NCBI GenBank assembly: GCA_017436955.1
Contig: JAFSCD010000003.1
Span: forward strand, 1-64,000
Source: Oscillospiraceae bacterium
GTDB taxonomy: Bacteria; Bacillota; Clostridia; Oscillospirales; Oscillospiraceae
Direction of reading: 5' to 3'
Length of the DNA: 64,000 bases
Each line of letters opens with the position of its first letter. The stretch's first letter is position 1. A program made the position numbers and the translations under genes. Positions 32,601 through 40,131 of the stretch are shown here, piece by piece. The notes under the pieces were generated by a model, which searched no databases, was not told the origin of the DNA, and saw only the letters and a list, made by a program, of their open reading frames with translations.

Positions 32601-33837
32601 TGTTGAACAGAACACCGTATCCGTCATTGGCGTAGAAGGGGTTATCTGCGTCTACTACAAAGCCTGCAAGGTTATCACAGCCATAGAAGGCAACCTGGCC
32701 GATCTCGGATACGTATTCCGGAATGAAGAATGTGGCAAGCTGCGCACCCTGAAACGCGCCATCGCCGATGGTAGTTACCGTATTGGGAATGGTAATAGAT
32801 GTGGCCTGGCAACCGTTAAATGCCCAGCCGCCAATGCCGGTCACCGGGTAACCGCCCAGGGTATCGGGGATCGTGATCTCGCCGGATACGGAATCGTCGC
32901 AATCAACGATGATGGCTTCGCCGTCCACGATCTCATAGATAAGATAAGCGGGGTCGTTCATTTCCGTACCGTCGCTTTCGTAGTGCAGCGTAACGGAGTT
33001 TAACGGATCGTTGTTGCTGCCGATGCTCACAGCGATCCATTGGCTTTCCGTGCCGGCGTAGTACACATCGGTCAGGGAAGTGCATCTGTAAAATGCGTGA
33101 TCGCTGATGGTGGCGGTACTGACCGGGATCACAATGTTCTTCATCCGGTTGCAATTGGAAAATGCATAATTGGCGATGGTGGTCACGCAGCTGCCCAGCT
33201 TAACGGTTTTCAGGTTCATACAGTTGTTGAAGGCACGGGTGCTGACGGTGATCACATTGTCGCCGATGATAAGATCCGTCAAGCCCATACAGCCATCAAA
33301 GGCGTAGTCGCCTACAGTCAGGACGCCTGCGGGAACGGTATACTCGCCGGAAATGGTCTTGGGAGCGGCGAACAGAACGGTAGCATCCTTACTGAACAGC
33401 ACGCCGTCAACAGTGCTGAAATAGGGGTTGTTTGCGGAAACAGCGAAGCTGCCCAAATTATCGCAGGCTTCAAACGCCAGAGAGCCGATGGTCTGGACAC
33501 TGTCGCCCAGGGTTATAGAGGTCAGACCGGTATTGCCCAGGAATGCGGCATCGCTGATGGTCGTCACGCTGTTGCCGGTGTTGATGCTGATGGGATTGGT
33601 CAGGTGCGCAAAAGCAAACTCGGCAATCGTGGTTACCGGATAGCCGCCCAGAGTATCGGGGATGGTGATTTCACCGCTGAAGGTATCATCACAGTCGGTG
33701 ATGAAGGCTTCGCAGTCGATGATCTCATAGGTCAGATAGCCGTCCGTTGCCGCCTTTGCTTCTGTGGGGAAAAGGGTGAAGCAAAGAACGCAGATGATCA
33801 GTGCGGATAATGTTGCAAATAACCAATGCTTTTTCAT
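29635..33837 (-). CDS. Secreted BspA-type leucine-rich repeat protein with four C-terminal Ig-like repeats
   Basis: 1,400 residues. The signal peptide MKKHWLFATLSALIICVLCF...PTEAKA is cleaved near residue 29. The body consists of LRR_5/BspA repeats with the recurring pattern ..I..yAF..C..L..i.iP..V..I. It is built of three blocks, each opening with a D-C-D-(D/E) segment plus ITIPDTLGGYPV (near residues 30, 300 and 625). Then comes a spacer with CTVCGATG, a short beta domain (residues about 985-1040, NYSGEKILHYAIEP), and four near-identical repeats of about 88 residues with YQWQ(S/V)STNG.TWKNCSS..A.KATFSFTSKTSH. The chain ends VKLTVKK without LPXTG or transmembrane anchor. Likely an adhesin or mucin/glycan-binding protein; function is inferred from the family. 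Confidence 0.88.
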   Translation of the reverse strand: MKKHWLFATLSALIICVLCFTLFPTEAKAATDGYLTYEIIDCEAFITDCDDTFSGEITIPDTLGGYPVTTIAEFAFAHLTNPISINTGNSVTTISDAAFLGNTGLTSITLGDSVQTIGSLAFEACDNLGSFAVSANNPYFSTVDGVLFSKDATVLFAAPKTISGEYTVPAGVLTVGDYAFDGCMGLTDLIIGDNVITVSTRAFNNCMNLKTVKLGSCVTTIANYAFSNCNRMKNIVIPVSTATISDHAFYRCTSLTDVYYAGTESQWIAVSIGSNNDPLNSVTLHYESDGTEMNDPAYLIYEIVDGEAIIVDCDDSVSGEITIPDTLGGYPVTGIGGWAFNGCQATSITIPNTVTTIGDGAFQGAQLATFFIPEYVSEIGQVAFYGCDNLAGFVVDADNPFYANDGYGVLFNKPLTELIAAPGALQGTYTIPDSVTTVGYAAFFGCEQLTQLNIPAGVTNMDPEIFADCNSLGTITVDPENPSYFADDHSVLYNMEKTAIYYAPKSLSGNYIIPDGVTTLNNAFEYCSDLTGIYFPASLTNIDSQFSGCNLKKVYIPATVTIFNFDLHQFEESQARVLYAGTQLQWDAIYMTHNNTNKHPQYLNLSYNCAPVTWNLSYNIYEGGAYITDCDESATGSITIPDTLGGYPVVGVDPWAFQDCDTITEIHLPDSVNYIGINAFAYCDNLTTVTMSNNVTVIGEGAFAGCTSLTGFDIPDNITTIENSTFYCCGSLTEITIPHGVAVIGESAFNKCGNLTRVEIPTSVSIIEDYAFVECTSLTEITIPHGVTSIGESVFYKCTNLKSISLPNTLTTIGQYAFKECTWLKSIAIPDSVTSIGNNAFEYCSNLRSAVVGSGLTQIPSGLFWANVSMTNITFSNTLVSIPDGAFYFCDNLTDVYYRGTAQQMALIEDNDARTAAATWHCDSCIGTDVHDYEETVTRASLADDGYITRGCTVCGATGETTVIPRVDAFSLPGHILIADGTQKRPVPTVWDREGNALTEGVNYTVTYPANAVEAGDYELRITLTGNYSGEKILHYAIEPALEITQQPTTQKVKAGATAKFTVGTVGFGVDYQWQSSTNGTTWKNCSSSSATKATFSFTSKTSHNGNYYRCVITDHEGNVVCTDAVRLYVLGVTTQPKTAKVKTGSTAKFTVKASGDGLKYQWQSSTNGKTWKNCSSSSAKKATFSFTSKTSHSSNYYRCKITDSEGNVVYTNAVRLYVLGVTKQPATQKVAAGKTVKFTVTATGAGKTYQWQVSTDGKTWKNCSSTSATKATFSFTSKTSHNGNYYRCRIKDNGGNTVYTDAVKLYVLGITEQPVSKTVTKGKIAKFTVEATGASKVYQWQVSTDGGKTWKNCSSTSAKKATFSFTAKTSHNGNDYRCRVKDSGGNTVYTNKVKLTVKK

Positions 33838-33875
33838 TAAGAGCCCTTCTTTCTAAAATAATTGGTGAGGAAAGA

Positions 33876-33930
33876 CAATCCCTCAGTCAGCCTGATCGGC
33901 TGACAGCTCCCTTTACACAAGTGAGCCTTA
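33876..33930. repeat. Dispersed intergenic repeat (AATCCCTC...CTTTACACAAG type)
   Basis: Contains AATCCCTCAGTCAGCC-gatc-GGCTGACAGCTCCC and TTTACACAAG. Shares ends with the repeat at 29516-29593, so the LRR gene is flanked by two members of one family. Confidence 0.6.
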
Positions 33931-33931
33931 T

Positions 33932-34318
33932 TTAGAGTTTAGCGTAAGTTTTATCAAGGAATTTTTGAGTGTTTACGCAGGCGCGCTTGTGGGTGGCTTC
34001 GCCGATAATGCCGGCTTCGTCATAGGCGGTGATTTGGAAGGTGATGATCTTACCCTCAACGGCGGTGACTTCCGCTTCGGCGCGCACCTCCATACCTACC
34101 GGGGTGGCGGAGGTATGCTTCAAATTCAACTCGATGCCTACAGAGGTCTCACCCTCGGCGAGGGCATCTTCAATAGCGGCGCAGGCTGCGCCCTCCATCA
34201 TAGCTGCCATGCAGGGCGTGGCGTATACCAGCAGGCTGCCGGAGCCGACCTCCAGAGCGGTATCTTCCTTTTCACACAGCGTTTCGGCGATGCCTTTCAT
34301 TCCAACGGTTACATTCAT
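33932..34318 (-). CDS. Hotdog-fold thioesterase, FlK-like
   Basis: 128 residues. ALEVGSGSLLVYATPCMAAMMEGAACAAI and KHTSATPVGMEVRAEAEVTAVEG match fluoroacetyl-CoA thioesterase-like hotdog proteins, with T, E and H at the expected active-site positions. Clostridial members are general acyl-CoA thioesterases; a fluoroacetate role is not implied. ATG at 34318 with AAGGAGAG. Divergent from pncB, promoter at 34346-34374. Confidence 0.82.
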   Translation of the reverse strand: MNVTVGMKGIAETLCEKEDTALEVGSGSLLVYATPCMAAMMEGAACAAIEDALAEGETSVGIELNLKHTSATPVGMEVRAEAEVTAVEGKIITFQITAYDEAGIIGEATHKRACVNTQKFLDKTYAKL

Positions 34319-34345
34319 AGTAGCTCTCCTTTGCTTTTTTTCTTT

Positions 34346-34374
34346 ATCATATCCCACAGGGATATGGCTGTCAA
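34346..34374 (-). promoter_or_regulatory. Promoter of the thioesterase gene
   Basis: On the minus strand: TTGACA, 17-base spacer, TATGAT, 27 bases before the ATG. Confidence 0.8.
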
Positions 34375-34384
34375 TAAATATTGG

Positions 34385-34413
34385 TTGCTATTTGTAAAAA
34401 GGGGGGTTATAAT
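34385..34413 (+). promoter_or_regulatory. Promoter of pncB
   Basis: TTGCTA, 17-base spacer, TATAAT, 31 bases before the pncB ATG. Confidence 0.75.
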
Positions 34414-34444
34414 AGGAGTATCATAAACAAAGGAGCGATTTTCA

Positions 34445-35896
34445 ATGAACGGTGAAAAACTGAATATGACCATGCTCTGTGATTTCTACGAACTGACTAT
34501 GGGCAACGGTTACTTTGAAAAAGGCTACAAGGATCGCATTACTTATTTTGATCTGTTCTTCCGTCGCTGCCCCGACGGCGGCGGCTTCGCTATTGCGGCA
34601 GGTCTGGATCAGATCATCGACTACGTGCTGAATCTGCATTTCAGCGAAGAGGATATCGAATATCTGCGTGGCAGAAAGCTGTTCAGCGAGGGCTTCCTGG
34701 AATACCTGAAGAACTTTAAGTTCACCGGCGACATCTGGGCAGTTCCCGAAGGCACGCCCATTTTTCCCCACGAGCCCATCATCACGGTCAGAGCGCCCGC
34801 GATCGAGGCGCAGCTGGTGGAGACCTATCTGCTGCTTTGCATCAACCACCAGAGCCTGATCGCCACCAAGGCCAACCGCATCGTCCGTGCGGCACAGGGA
34901 CGGACTGTGCTGGAGTTTGGCTCCCGCAGAGCCCAGGGCACAGACGCTGCCATCCTGGGCGCCAGAGCGGCTTATATCGGCGGCTGCAACGGTACGGCCT
35001 GCACCATCTCCGACCAGCTTTACGGCGTCTACGCCGGCGGTACCATGGCCCACGCCTGGGTGCAGATGTTCGAGAGCGAATACGAAGCGTTCAAGACCTA
35101 TTGCGAGATCTATCCCAACAATGCAACCCTGCTGGTTGACACCTATAACACCCTGAAATCCGGTATTCCCAATGCCATTCGGGTATTTAACGAGGTACTC
35201 AAGCCCAAGGGCATTACCAAGTGCGGCATCCGCCTGGACTCCGGCGACATTGCGTATTTGAGCCAGAAGGCGAGGAAGATGCTGGACGATGCCGGCTGGA
35301 CCGAGTGCCAGATCTCCGCATCCAATTCTTTGGATGAGCATTTGATTCTGGACCTGCTGCGCCAGGGTGCCAAGATCGATATGTTTGGCGTTGGTGAGCG
35401 CCTGATCACAGCACGCAGCGAGCCGGTATTCGGCGGCGTTTACAAGCTGGCGGCTGTGGAGGATGATGACGGCACCATCGTGCCTAAGATCAAGATCTCG
35501 GAGAACGTTGGCAAGATCACAAATCCCCACTTCAAGAAGCTGTACCGCTTCTTCGGCAACGATACCGGCAAGGCCATTGCGGACTATATCTGCGTCCACG
35601 ATGAAACTGTGGATGACAGCGCCGATCTGGAGATCTTTGACCCCGAGGCGACCTGGAAGACCAAGACGGTGTACAATTTTACCGCCAAGGAACTGCAGGT
35701 GCCCATCTTCCAAAACGGCGAGCTGGTCTACAAGCGCCCGACATTGGAGCAGATTCGCACCTACTGCCTGCAGCAGGTGGATACGCTGTGGGACGAGGTC
35801 AAGCGCTTTGACAATCCCCATAACTACTACGTAGACCTTTCCCAGAAGCTGTGGGATATTAAGTTCGGTCTGCTCAAGAGCCATGGCAAGCAATAA
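34445..35896 (+). CDS. pncB: Nicotinate phosphoribosyltransferase
   Basis: Makes nicotinate mononucleotide from nicotinate and PRPP for NAD salvage. Begins with MLCDFYELTMGNGYF and has FDLFFRRCPDGGGFAIAAGL, EFGSRRAQGTDAA, GCNGTACT, HAWVQMF and GIRLDSGD. 483 residues, full length. AAGGAG lies upstream of the ATG. The next gene overlaps its end by 14 bases, forming a three- or four-gene operon. Confidence 0.95.
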   Translation: MNGEKLNMTMLCDFYELTMGNGYFEKGYKDRITYFDLFFRRCPDGGGFAIAAGLDQIIDYVLNLHFSEEDIEYLRGRKLFSEGFLEYLKNFKFTGDIWAVPEGTPIFPHEPIITVRAPAIEAQLVETYLLLCINHQSLIATKANRIVRAAQGRTVLEFGSRRAQGTDAAILGARAAYIGGCNGTACTISDQLYGVYAGGTMAHAWVQMFESEYEAFKTYCEIYPNNATLLVDTYNTLKSGIPNAIRVFNEVLKPKGITKCGIRLDSGDIAYLSQKARKMLDDAGWTECQISASNSLDEHLILDLLRQGAKIDMFGVGERLITARSEPVFGGVYKLAAVEDDDGTIVPKIKISENVGKITNPHFKKLYRFFGNDTGKAIADYICVHDETVDDSADLEIFDPEATWKTKTVYNFTAKELQVPIFQNGELVYKRPTLEQIRTYCLQQVDTLWDEVKRFDNPHNYYVDLSQKLWDIKFGLLKSHGKQ

Positions 35897-36377
35897 AGCT
35901 GCCGCCAATATGGCGCTGGGCGGCGTACTGGCGGCTGTGGCGGTGGCGCTCACTTGTCTGGGCGGTCTGATACCGTTATCAACATTCGTGTGTCCGATGC
36001 TCTGTATGCTGATCCTCACCATCGTGCGCAAGCGCTGCGGCGACAGCACCGCCTGGGCTTGGTACGGCGCTGTGGCGATTTTGGGGCTGCTCTTAAGCCC
36101 TGACAAGGAAGCAGCGGCGGTATTCGTATTCTTGGGCTATTACCCTATCGTGAAGCCGAAGCTGGATCGCCTGCCGCTGCGGTGGCTGTGGAAGGCACTG
36201 CTGTTCAACGTGGCAATTTTGCTGATGTACTGGCTTTTGATGCACGTTTTCGGAATGGTGCAGCTTCTGCAGGAATTTGCGGAATTGGGAACGGTAATGA
36301 CCCTGGTGACTCTGCTGCTGGGGAATGTGACCTTCTTTTTGCTGGATCGGCTGCTGTCCATCCGCTTCAGAGCATGA
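35883..36377 (+). CDS. Integral membrane protein, possibly ECF S-component-like
   Basis: 164 residues with five or six hydrophobic segments. The N-terminus, NMALGGVLAAVAVALTCLGGLIPLSTFVCPML, follows the G.LAAl..vl..lg..iP pattern of ECF transporter substrate-binding subunits; GYYPIVKPKLDRLP is a distinctive motif. It overlaps pncB by 14 bases, so translation is coupled. A vitamin (for example niacin) uptake role is plausible but is only inference from position and a weak pattern. Confidence 0.7.
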   Translation: MASNKAAANMALGGVLAAVAVALTCLGGLIPLSTFVCPMLCMLILTIVRKRCGDSTAWAWYGAVAILGLLLSPDKEAAAVFVFLGYYPIVKPKLDRLPLRWLWKALLFNVAILLMYWLLMHVFGMVQLLQEFAELGTVMTLVTLLLGNVTFFLLDRLLSIRFRA

Positions 36378-36385
36378 GGTGCGCT

Positions 36386-36658
36386 ATGGAGAAAACCTGG
36401 TGGGTGTATATCCTGCGCTGCGGCGACGGTACGCTCTATACCGGCGTTGCCACCGATGTGGCGGCGCGGCTGGAAACGCACCGCTGCGGTAAAGGCGCCA
36501 AGTACACGCGAAGCAGAGGACCCCTGACCCTTGTCTATACGGAAAAATGCGAGGATAAAAATGCCGCCTTTCGCCGTGAATATGCCATCAAGCAGCTAAA
36601 GCGCAGCGAAAAGGCCGCGCTTTGCGATGGCTGGAAGAATGAACAGAAAAATCCCTGA
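36386..36658 (+). CDS. GIY-YIG domain protein (UPF0213)
   Basis: 90 residues. WWVYILRCGDGTLYTGVATDVAARLETH carries the GIY-YIG motif as VYI...YTG, with the catalytic Arg and a Glu in FRREYAIKQLKRSEK. Members are small single-domain nucleases of uncertain cellular role. ATG at 36386 with GAGGTG, eight bases after the preceding stop. Ends at a bidirectional terminator. Confidence 0.88.
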   Translation: MEKTWWVYILRCGDGTLYTGVATDVAARLETHRCGKGAKYTRSRGPLTLVYTEKCEDKNAAFRREYAIKQLKRSEKAALCDGWKNEQKNP

Positions 36659-36682
36659 CCGATTGCCGGTCAGGGATTTTTG
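36648..36682. terminator. Bidirectional terminator between the GIY-YIG gene and pyrB
   Basis: AAAAATCCCTGACCG-attg-CCGGTCAGGGATTTTT. Confidence 0.9.
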
Positions 36683-37756
36683 TTATACCTTTTGCTCGCA
36701 GTAGATGCAGCGAAGTACGCCGTCCTCGCTTACGCGCGCGGTGTGGCGCAGCTCCTGCTCCACCTGGCAGATGCACTTGGGGTTGGTGCAGATGCGGTCA
36801 TACACAAGACCGTCGGTGCGGATGGCTTCCTTTTCGGGATCTTTGGCTTCCTCCAGAAGCTTCAGGATCAGTGCCATACGCATATATTTGCCGTTCAGCG
36901 CCTGGCGGAAATAGGCGGCTCTGGGATCATCGTCCACAGCCACACTGATCTCGTTGACACGGGGCAGGGGATGCAGCACGCACATCTTTTCCTTTGCCAG
37001 CTTCATCTTCTCGGTGTTCAGCACGTAGCTGTCCTTCAGGCGGTTGTATTCCTCCACATCGTCAAACCGCTCCTGCTGGATACGGGTCATATACAGAACG
37101 TCCAGATGGGGCAGCGCATCCTCCAAAGAGGTGGTGACCTCGTAGGGGATGTGGTGCTTTTCCAGTGTGTTCTGGATCACATAGTCCGGCAGCGCCAGCT
37201 CGGCAGGGGAGATCAGCACAAATTTGATACCGGTATGGCGGCTCATAGCCTCGATGAGGGAGTGAACCGTTCTTCCGTACTTCAGGTCGCCGCAAAGACC
37301 GATGGTCATATCGTCCAGCCGTCCCATTTCCCGGGAAATGGTCAGCAGGTCAGCCAAAGTCTGGGTGGGGTGATTGTGACCGCCGTCGCCGGCATTGATG
37401 ACGGGAACGGAAGCGTTCCGTGATGCCACATAGGGTGCGCCCTCACGGGGATGGCGAATCGCCATAATGTCCACATAGCAGCTTAAGATCTTGGCGGTGT
37501 CTGCCATGCTCTCGCCCTTGGAGGCAGAGGAGGAGCTGGCCTGGGAAAAGCCGATCACACTGCCGCCCAGCTCGATCATAGCGGCTTCAAAGCTTAGTCG
37601 CGTTCTGGTGGAAGGCTCGAAAAACAGGGTCGCCAGCTTCTTATGCTTGCAGCAGTCCCAATACTTTTCGGGGTTGGCGATGATGTCCTTGGCGGTGGCG
37701 ATGAGCTGATCCAGCTCGTCGTTGGTAAAGTCTAAAATACTGATTAAGCTTCTCAT
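36683..37756 (-). CDS. pyrB: Aspartate carbamoyltransferase fused to a PyrI-like zinc tail
   Basis: Second step of pyrimidine synthesis: carbamoyl phosphate plus aspartate to carbamoyl aspartate. The catalytic chain is complete: FFEPSTRTRLSFE, the 80s loop SSSASKGESMADT, RHPREGAP, NAGDGGHNHPTQTLADL, DLKYGRTVHSL and LHPLPRVNE. After residue ~305 comes a 50-residue extension with C323-x4-C328 and C350-x2-C353 (CTNPKC, CIYC). This is the spacing and sequence style of the PyrI zinc domain that contacts PyrB in two-chain ATCases, but the PyrI nucleotide-binding domain is absent. 357 residues in total. The ATG overlaps the pyrE stop as ATGA. Last gene of the pyr operon. Confidence 0.95.
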   Translation of the reverse strand: MRSLISILDFTNDELDQLIATAKDIIANPEKYWDCCKHKKLATLFFEPSTRTRLSFEAAMIELGGSVIGFSQASSSSASKGESMADTAKILSCYVDIMAIRHPREGAPYVASRNASVPVINAGDGGHNHPTQTLADLLTISREMGRLDDMTIGLCGDLKYGRTVHSLIEAMSRHTGIKFVLISPAELALPDYVIQNTLEKHHIPYEVTTSLEDALPHLDVLYMTRIQQERFDDVEEYNRLKDSYVLNTEKMKLAKEKMCVLHPLPRVNEISVAVDDDPRAAYFRQALNGKYMRMALILKLLEEAKDPEKEAIRTDGLVYDRICTNPKCICQVEQELRHTARVSEDGVLRCIYCEQKV

Positions 37757-38409
37757 TGTTTCGCTCCGTTTACTGCCAGATAATTCTTGATCCGGGTGAC
37801 ATTTTCCTCGTTTGCAGGGTCTTCCTCCAGATATTCGATGATATCATAGACGTCCACGATGGAGTAGACGGGAAAACCGAACTGATTTTCGATCTCCTGC
37901 ATAGCGCCAAGCTCCGTCTGACCCTTTTCCTTGCGATCCACCATAATGAAGGTGGCGATGACTTTGGTACCGTCCAGATTTTTCAGGATATCCATACTTT
38001 CACGGATAGCGGTGCCGGCGGTGATAACGTCCTCGATAATGACGATCTGTTCGCCTGCCTGGGGAACATAGCCCACGAAGGTGCCGCCTTCGCCGTGATC
38101 CTTGACCTCCTTACGGTTGAAGAAGAAGGGCAGGTCAAGCCCCTCCTTGCTCAAGGCAACGGCTGCGGAGATGGAAAGGGAAATGCCCTTGTAGGCAGGA
38201 CCGTATAGGACGGAGTGCTTCTTGCCCAGCTTGTCCATATAGGCACGGGCGTAAAATTCGCCCATTTTGGTGATCTGGTCGCCGGTCTTGATCATACCGG
38301 CGTTGATGAAGTAGGGAATCTTTCTGCCGGATTTGGCGGTGAAATCGCCGAATTTCAGTACGCCTGCGTCCTGCAGGAACTGGATAAATTCTCTCTTATA
38401 GGACTCCAT
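37753..38409 (-). CDS. pyrE: Orotate phosphoribosyltransferase
   Basis: Adds the ribose 5-phosphate group to orotate, using PRPP. FFNRKEVKDHGEGG is the flexible catalytic loop and VIIEDVITAGTAIRES the PRPP-binding motif; GPAYKGISLS precedes them. 218 residues. ATG at 38409 with AAGGAG, overlapping pyrB by four bases at its stop. A 112-base spacer with a palindromic repeat separates it from pyrF upstream; no promoter is seen there. Confidence 0.95.
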   Translation of the reverse strand: MESYKREFIQFLQDAGVLKFGDFTAKSGRKIPYFINAGMIKTGDQITKMGEFYARAYMDKLGKKHSVLYGPAYKGISLSISAAVALSKEGLDLPFFFNRKEVKDHGEGGTFVGYVPQAGEQIVIIEDVITAGTAIRESMDILKNLDGTKVIATFIMVDRKEKGQTELGAMQEIENQFGFPVYSIVDVYDIIEYLEEDPANEENVTRIKNYLAVNGAKQ

Positions 38410-38443
38410 ATCATTTGCTCCTTTGTCAAATCAATATACGGCA

Positions 38444-38497
38444 GTGACGAATCGGGCTGCACCCAAAGGTGTAACGATTACTGACCGGGTTCGTCAC
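38444..38497. repeat. Palindromic repeat between pyrF and pyrE
   Basis: GTGACGAATCGGG and CCGGGTTCGTCAC are inverted. A second GC hairpin, GCGGCGACTCGCCGC, follows at 38508-38522 at the pyrF stop. Neither has a T-run, so they may tune rather than stop the operon. Confidence 0.55.
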
Positions 38498-38521
38498 GCA
38501 TTGTCAGCGGCGACTCGCCGC

Positions 38522-39220
38522 TTAATCGCAGAATTCCGCGACGCAGCGCTCGTAGGCGGCTACGGGATCGGCAGCAGCGGTGATGGGGCGTCCCACAACG
38601 ATGTAGTCCGAGCCGATCTCCTTGGCGGCGGCAGGGGTCATAACACGCTTCTGGTCACCGATATCGCCGTCCGCAAAGCGGACACCGGGGGTGATGGTCA
38701 AAAAGCCTGCGCCGCAGCGGTGGTGTACCTTGCCGGCCTCCAGGGGAGAGCAGACGATGCCGTCCAGACCGGCGTTCTTTGCGGTCTCGGCGTAGTGCAT
38801 GACCACCTCGTCAATGGGGTGATGGATCAGAAGATCACGCTCCATAGCCTCCTGATCGGTGGAGGTCAGCTGGGTAACGGCGATCAGCAGAGGACGGGTA
38901 CCGTCGGGTCGGGTCAGACCCTCCAGTGCGGCCTGCATCATAGCGCTTGTGCCGGCGGCGTGGAGATTGGTGATATCCACATCCAGATTGCTCAAGACTG
39001 CCATCGCCTTTTTGACGGTGTTGGGAATATCGTGCAGCTTCAGGTCAAGGAAGATCTTGTGTCCGCGCGCCTTGATTGCCTTTACAATGGCAGGACCTTC
39101 CGCATAGTAAAGCTCCATGCCGATCTTCACAAAGGGCTTTCTTCCGGTGAACTTATCCAGAAAGGCAAAGGTCGCCTCCGCGCTGGAAAAATCACACGCT
39201 ACGATTACATCTTTTCCCAT
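38522..39220 (-). CDS. pyrF: Orotidine 5'-phosphate decarboxylase
   Basis: Final step to UMP. The catalytic Lys/Asp array is in FLDLKLHDIPNTV, with VACDFSS at the substrate-binding start, TPGVR and the phosphate-binding VGRPI. 232 residues. The start is joined to the pyrD stop as TAATG. Confidence 0.95.
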   Translation of the reverse strand: MGKDVIVACDFSSAEATFAFLDKFTGRKPFVKIGMELYYAEGPAIVKAIKARGHKIFLDLKLHDIPNTVKKAMAVLSNLDVDITNLHAAGTSAMMQAALEGLTRPDGTRPLLIAVTQLTSTDQEAMERDLLIHHPIDEVVMHYAETAKNAGLDGIVCSPLEAGKVHHRCGAGFLTITPGVRFADGDIGDQKRVMTPAAAKEIGSDYIVVGRPITAAADPVAAYERCVAEFCD

Positions 39221-40131
39221 TACTTGATTCCTCCTATAATCTCTTGCAAGCTGTTGATCTTGTACTTTTCCATAACATTCGGCAGATCCCGGATGATATC
39301 ACGGCAGATGTAGGGGTGTACCAGGTTGGCTGCGCCCACCTCTACGGCGGTGGCGCCTGCCAGCATCATTTCGATCACATCCTCCGCACTGCTGACGCCG
39401 CCCATACCCACAACGGGGATATTTACGGCTTGCGCTACCTGATAGACCATCCGCACCGCCACGGGGAAGATGGCGGGACCGGAGAAACCGCCCATTTTAT
39501 TGGCGATCACTGGCTTGCGTGTGCGCAGGTCAATGCGCATACCCAGCAACGTGTTTATCAGGCTGATGCCGTCCGCGCCGGCATCCTCGCAAGCCTTTGC
39601 GATGGACACGATGTCGGTCACATTGGGGCTGAGCTTGATAATGATTGGCTTGGTGGTGACAGCCTTTACAGCCCGGGTCACCTCTGCGGCAGCCTGGGGC
39701 TGTGTGCCGAAGCTCATACCGCCGCCGTGGACATTGGGACAGCTGACGTTGACCTCCAGCCAGCCTACCTGGGGCTCTTTGTCCAGCTTTTCGCAGGTGT
39801 AGGCATAGTCCTCTACGGAAAAGCCGGAAACATTTGCCATTACCGGCTTATGGAAGCACTTTGCCAACCTGGGGAGTTCTTCGGAGATGACTTTGTCAAC
39901 ACCGGGGTTTTGCAGACCCACGGCATTGATCATACCGGCGCTGCACTCTGCGATCCGGGGCGTGGGGTTGCCGAAACGGGCATCTCTTGTGGTACCCTTG
40001 AAGGAGAAGGTGCCAAGCTCGTTAATATCGTACAGCTCCGCAAACTCGTAGCCGTAACCGAAGGTGCCGGAGGCGGGGATCACGGGATTTGCAAGTTCAA
40101 TGCCGCAAAGATTTACATTCAGCTTTCCCAT
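39220..40131 (-). CDS. pyrD: Dihydroorotate dehydrogenase B, catalytic subunit
   Basis: FMN subunit of the NAD-dependent class 1B enzyme that oxidises dihydroorotate. The catalytic cysteine is in EVNVSCPNVHGGG; PVIPASGTFGYG, FSFKGTT and NAVGLQNPG, and GMGGVSSAEDVIEMMLAGATAVEVG match the family. 303 residues. It overlaps pyrK by 13 bases; the pair forms the PyrDK complex. Confidence 0.95.
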   Translation of the reverse strand: MGKLNVNLCGIELANPVIPASGTFGYGYEFAELYDINELGTFSFKGTTRDARFGNPTPRIAECSAGMINAVGLQNPGVDKVISEELPRLAKCFHKPVMANVSGFSVEDYAYTCEKLDKEPQVGWLEVNVSCPNVHGGGMSFGTQPQAAAEVTRAVKAVTTKPIIIKLSPNVTDIVSIAKACEDAGADGISLINTLLGMRIDLRTRKPVIANKMGGFSGPAIFPVAVRMVYQVAQAVNIPVVGMGGVSSAEDVIEMMLAGATAVEVGAANLVHPYICRDIIRDLPNVMEKYKINSLQEIIGGIK

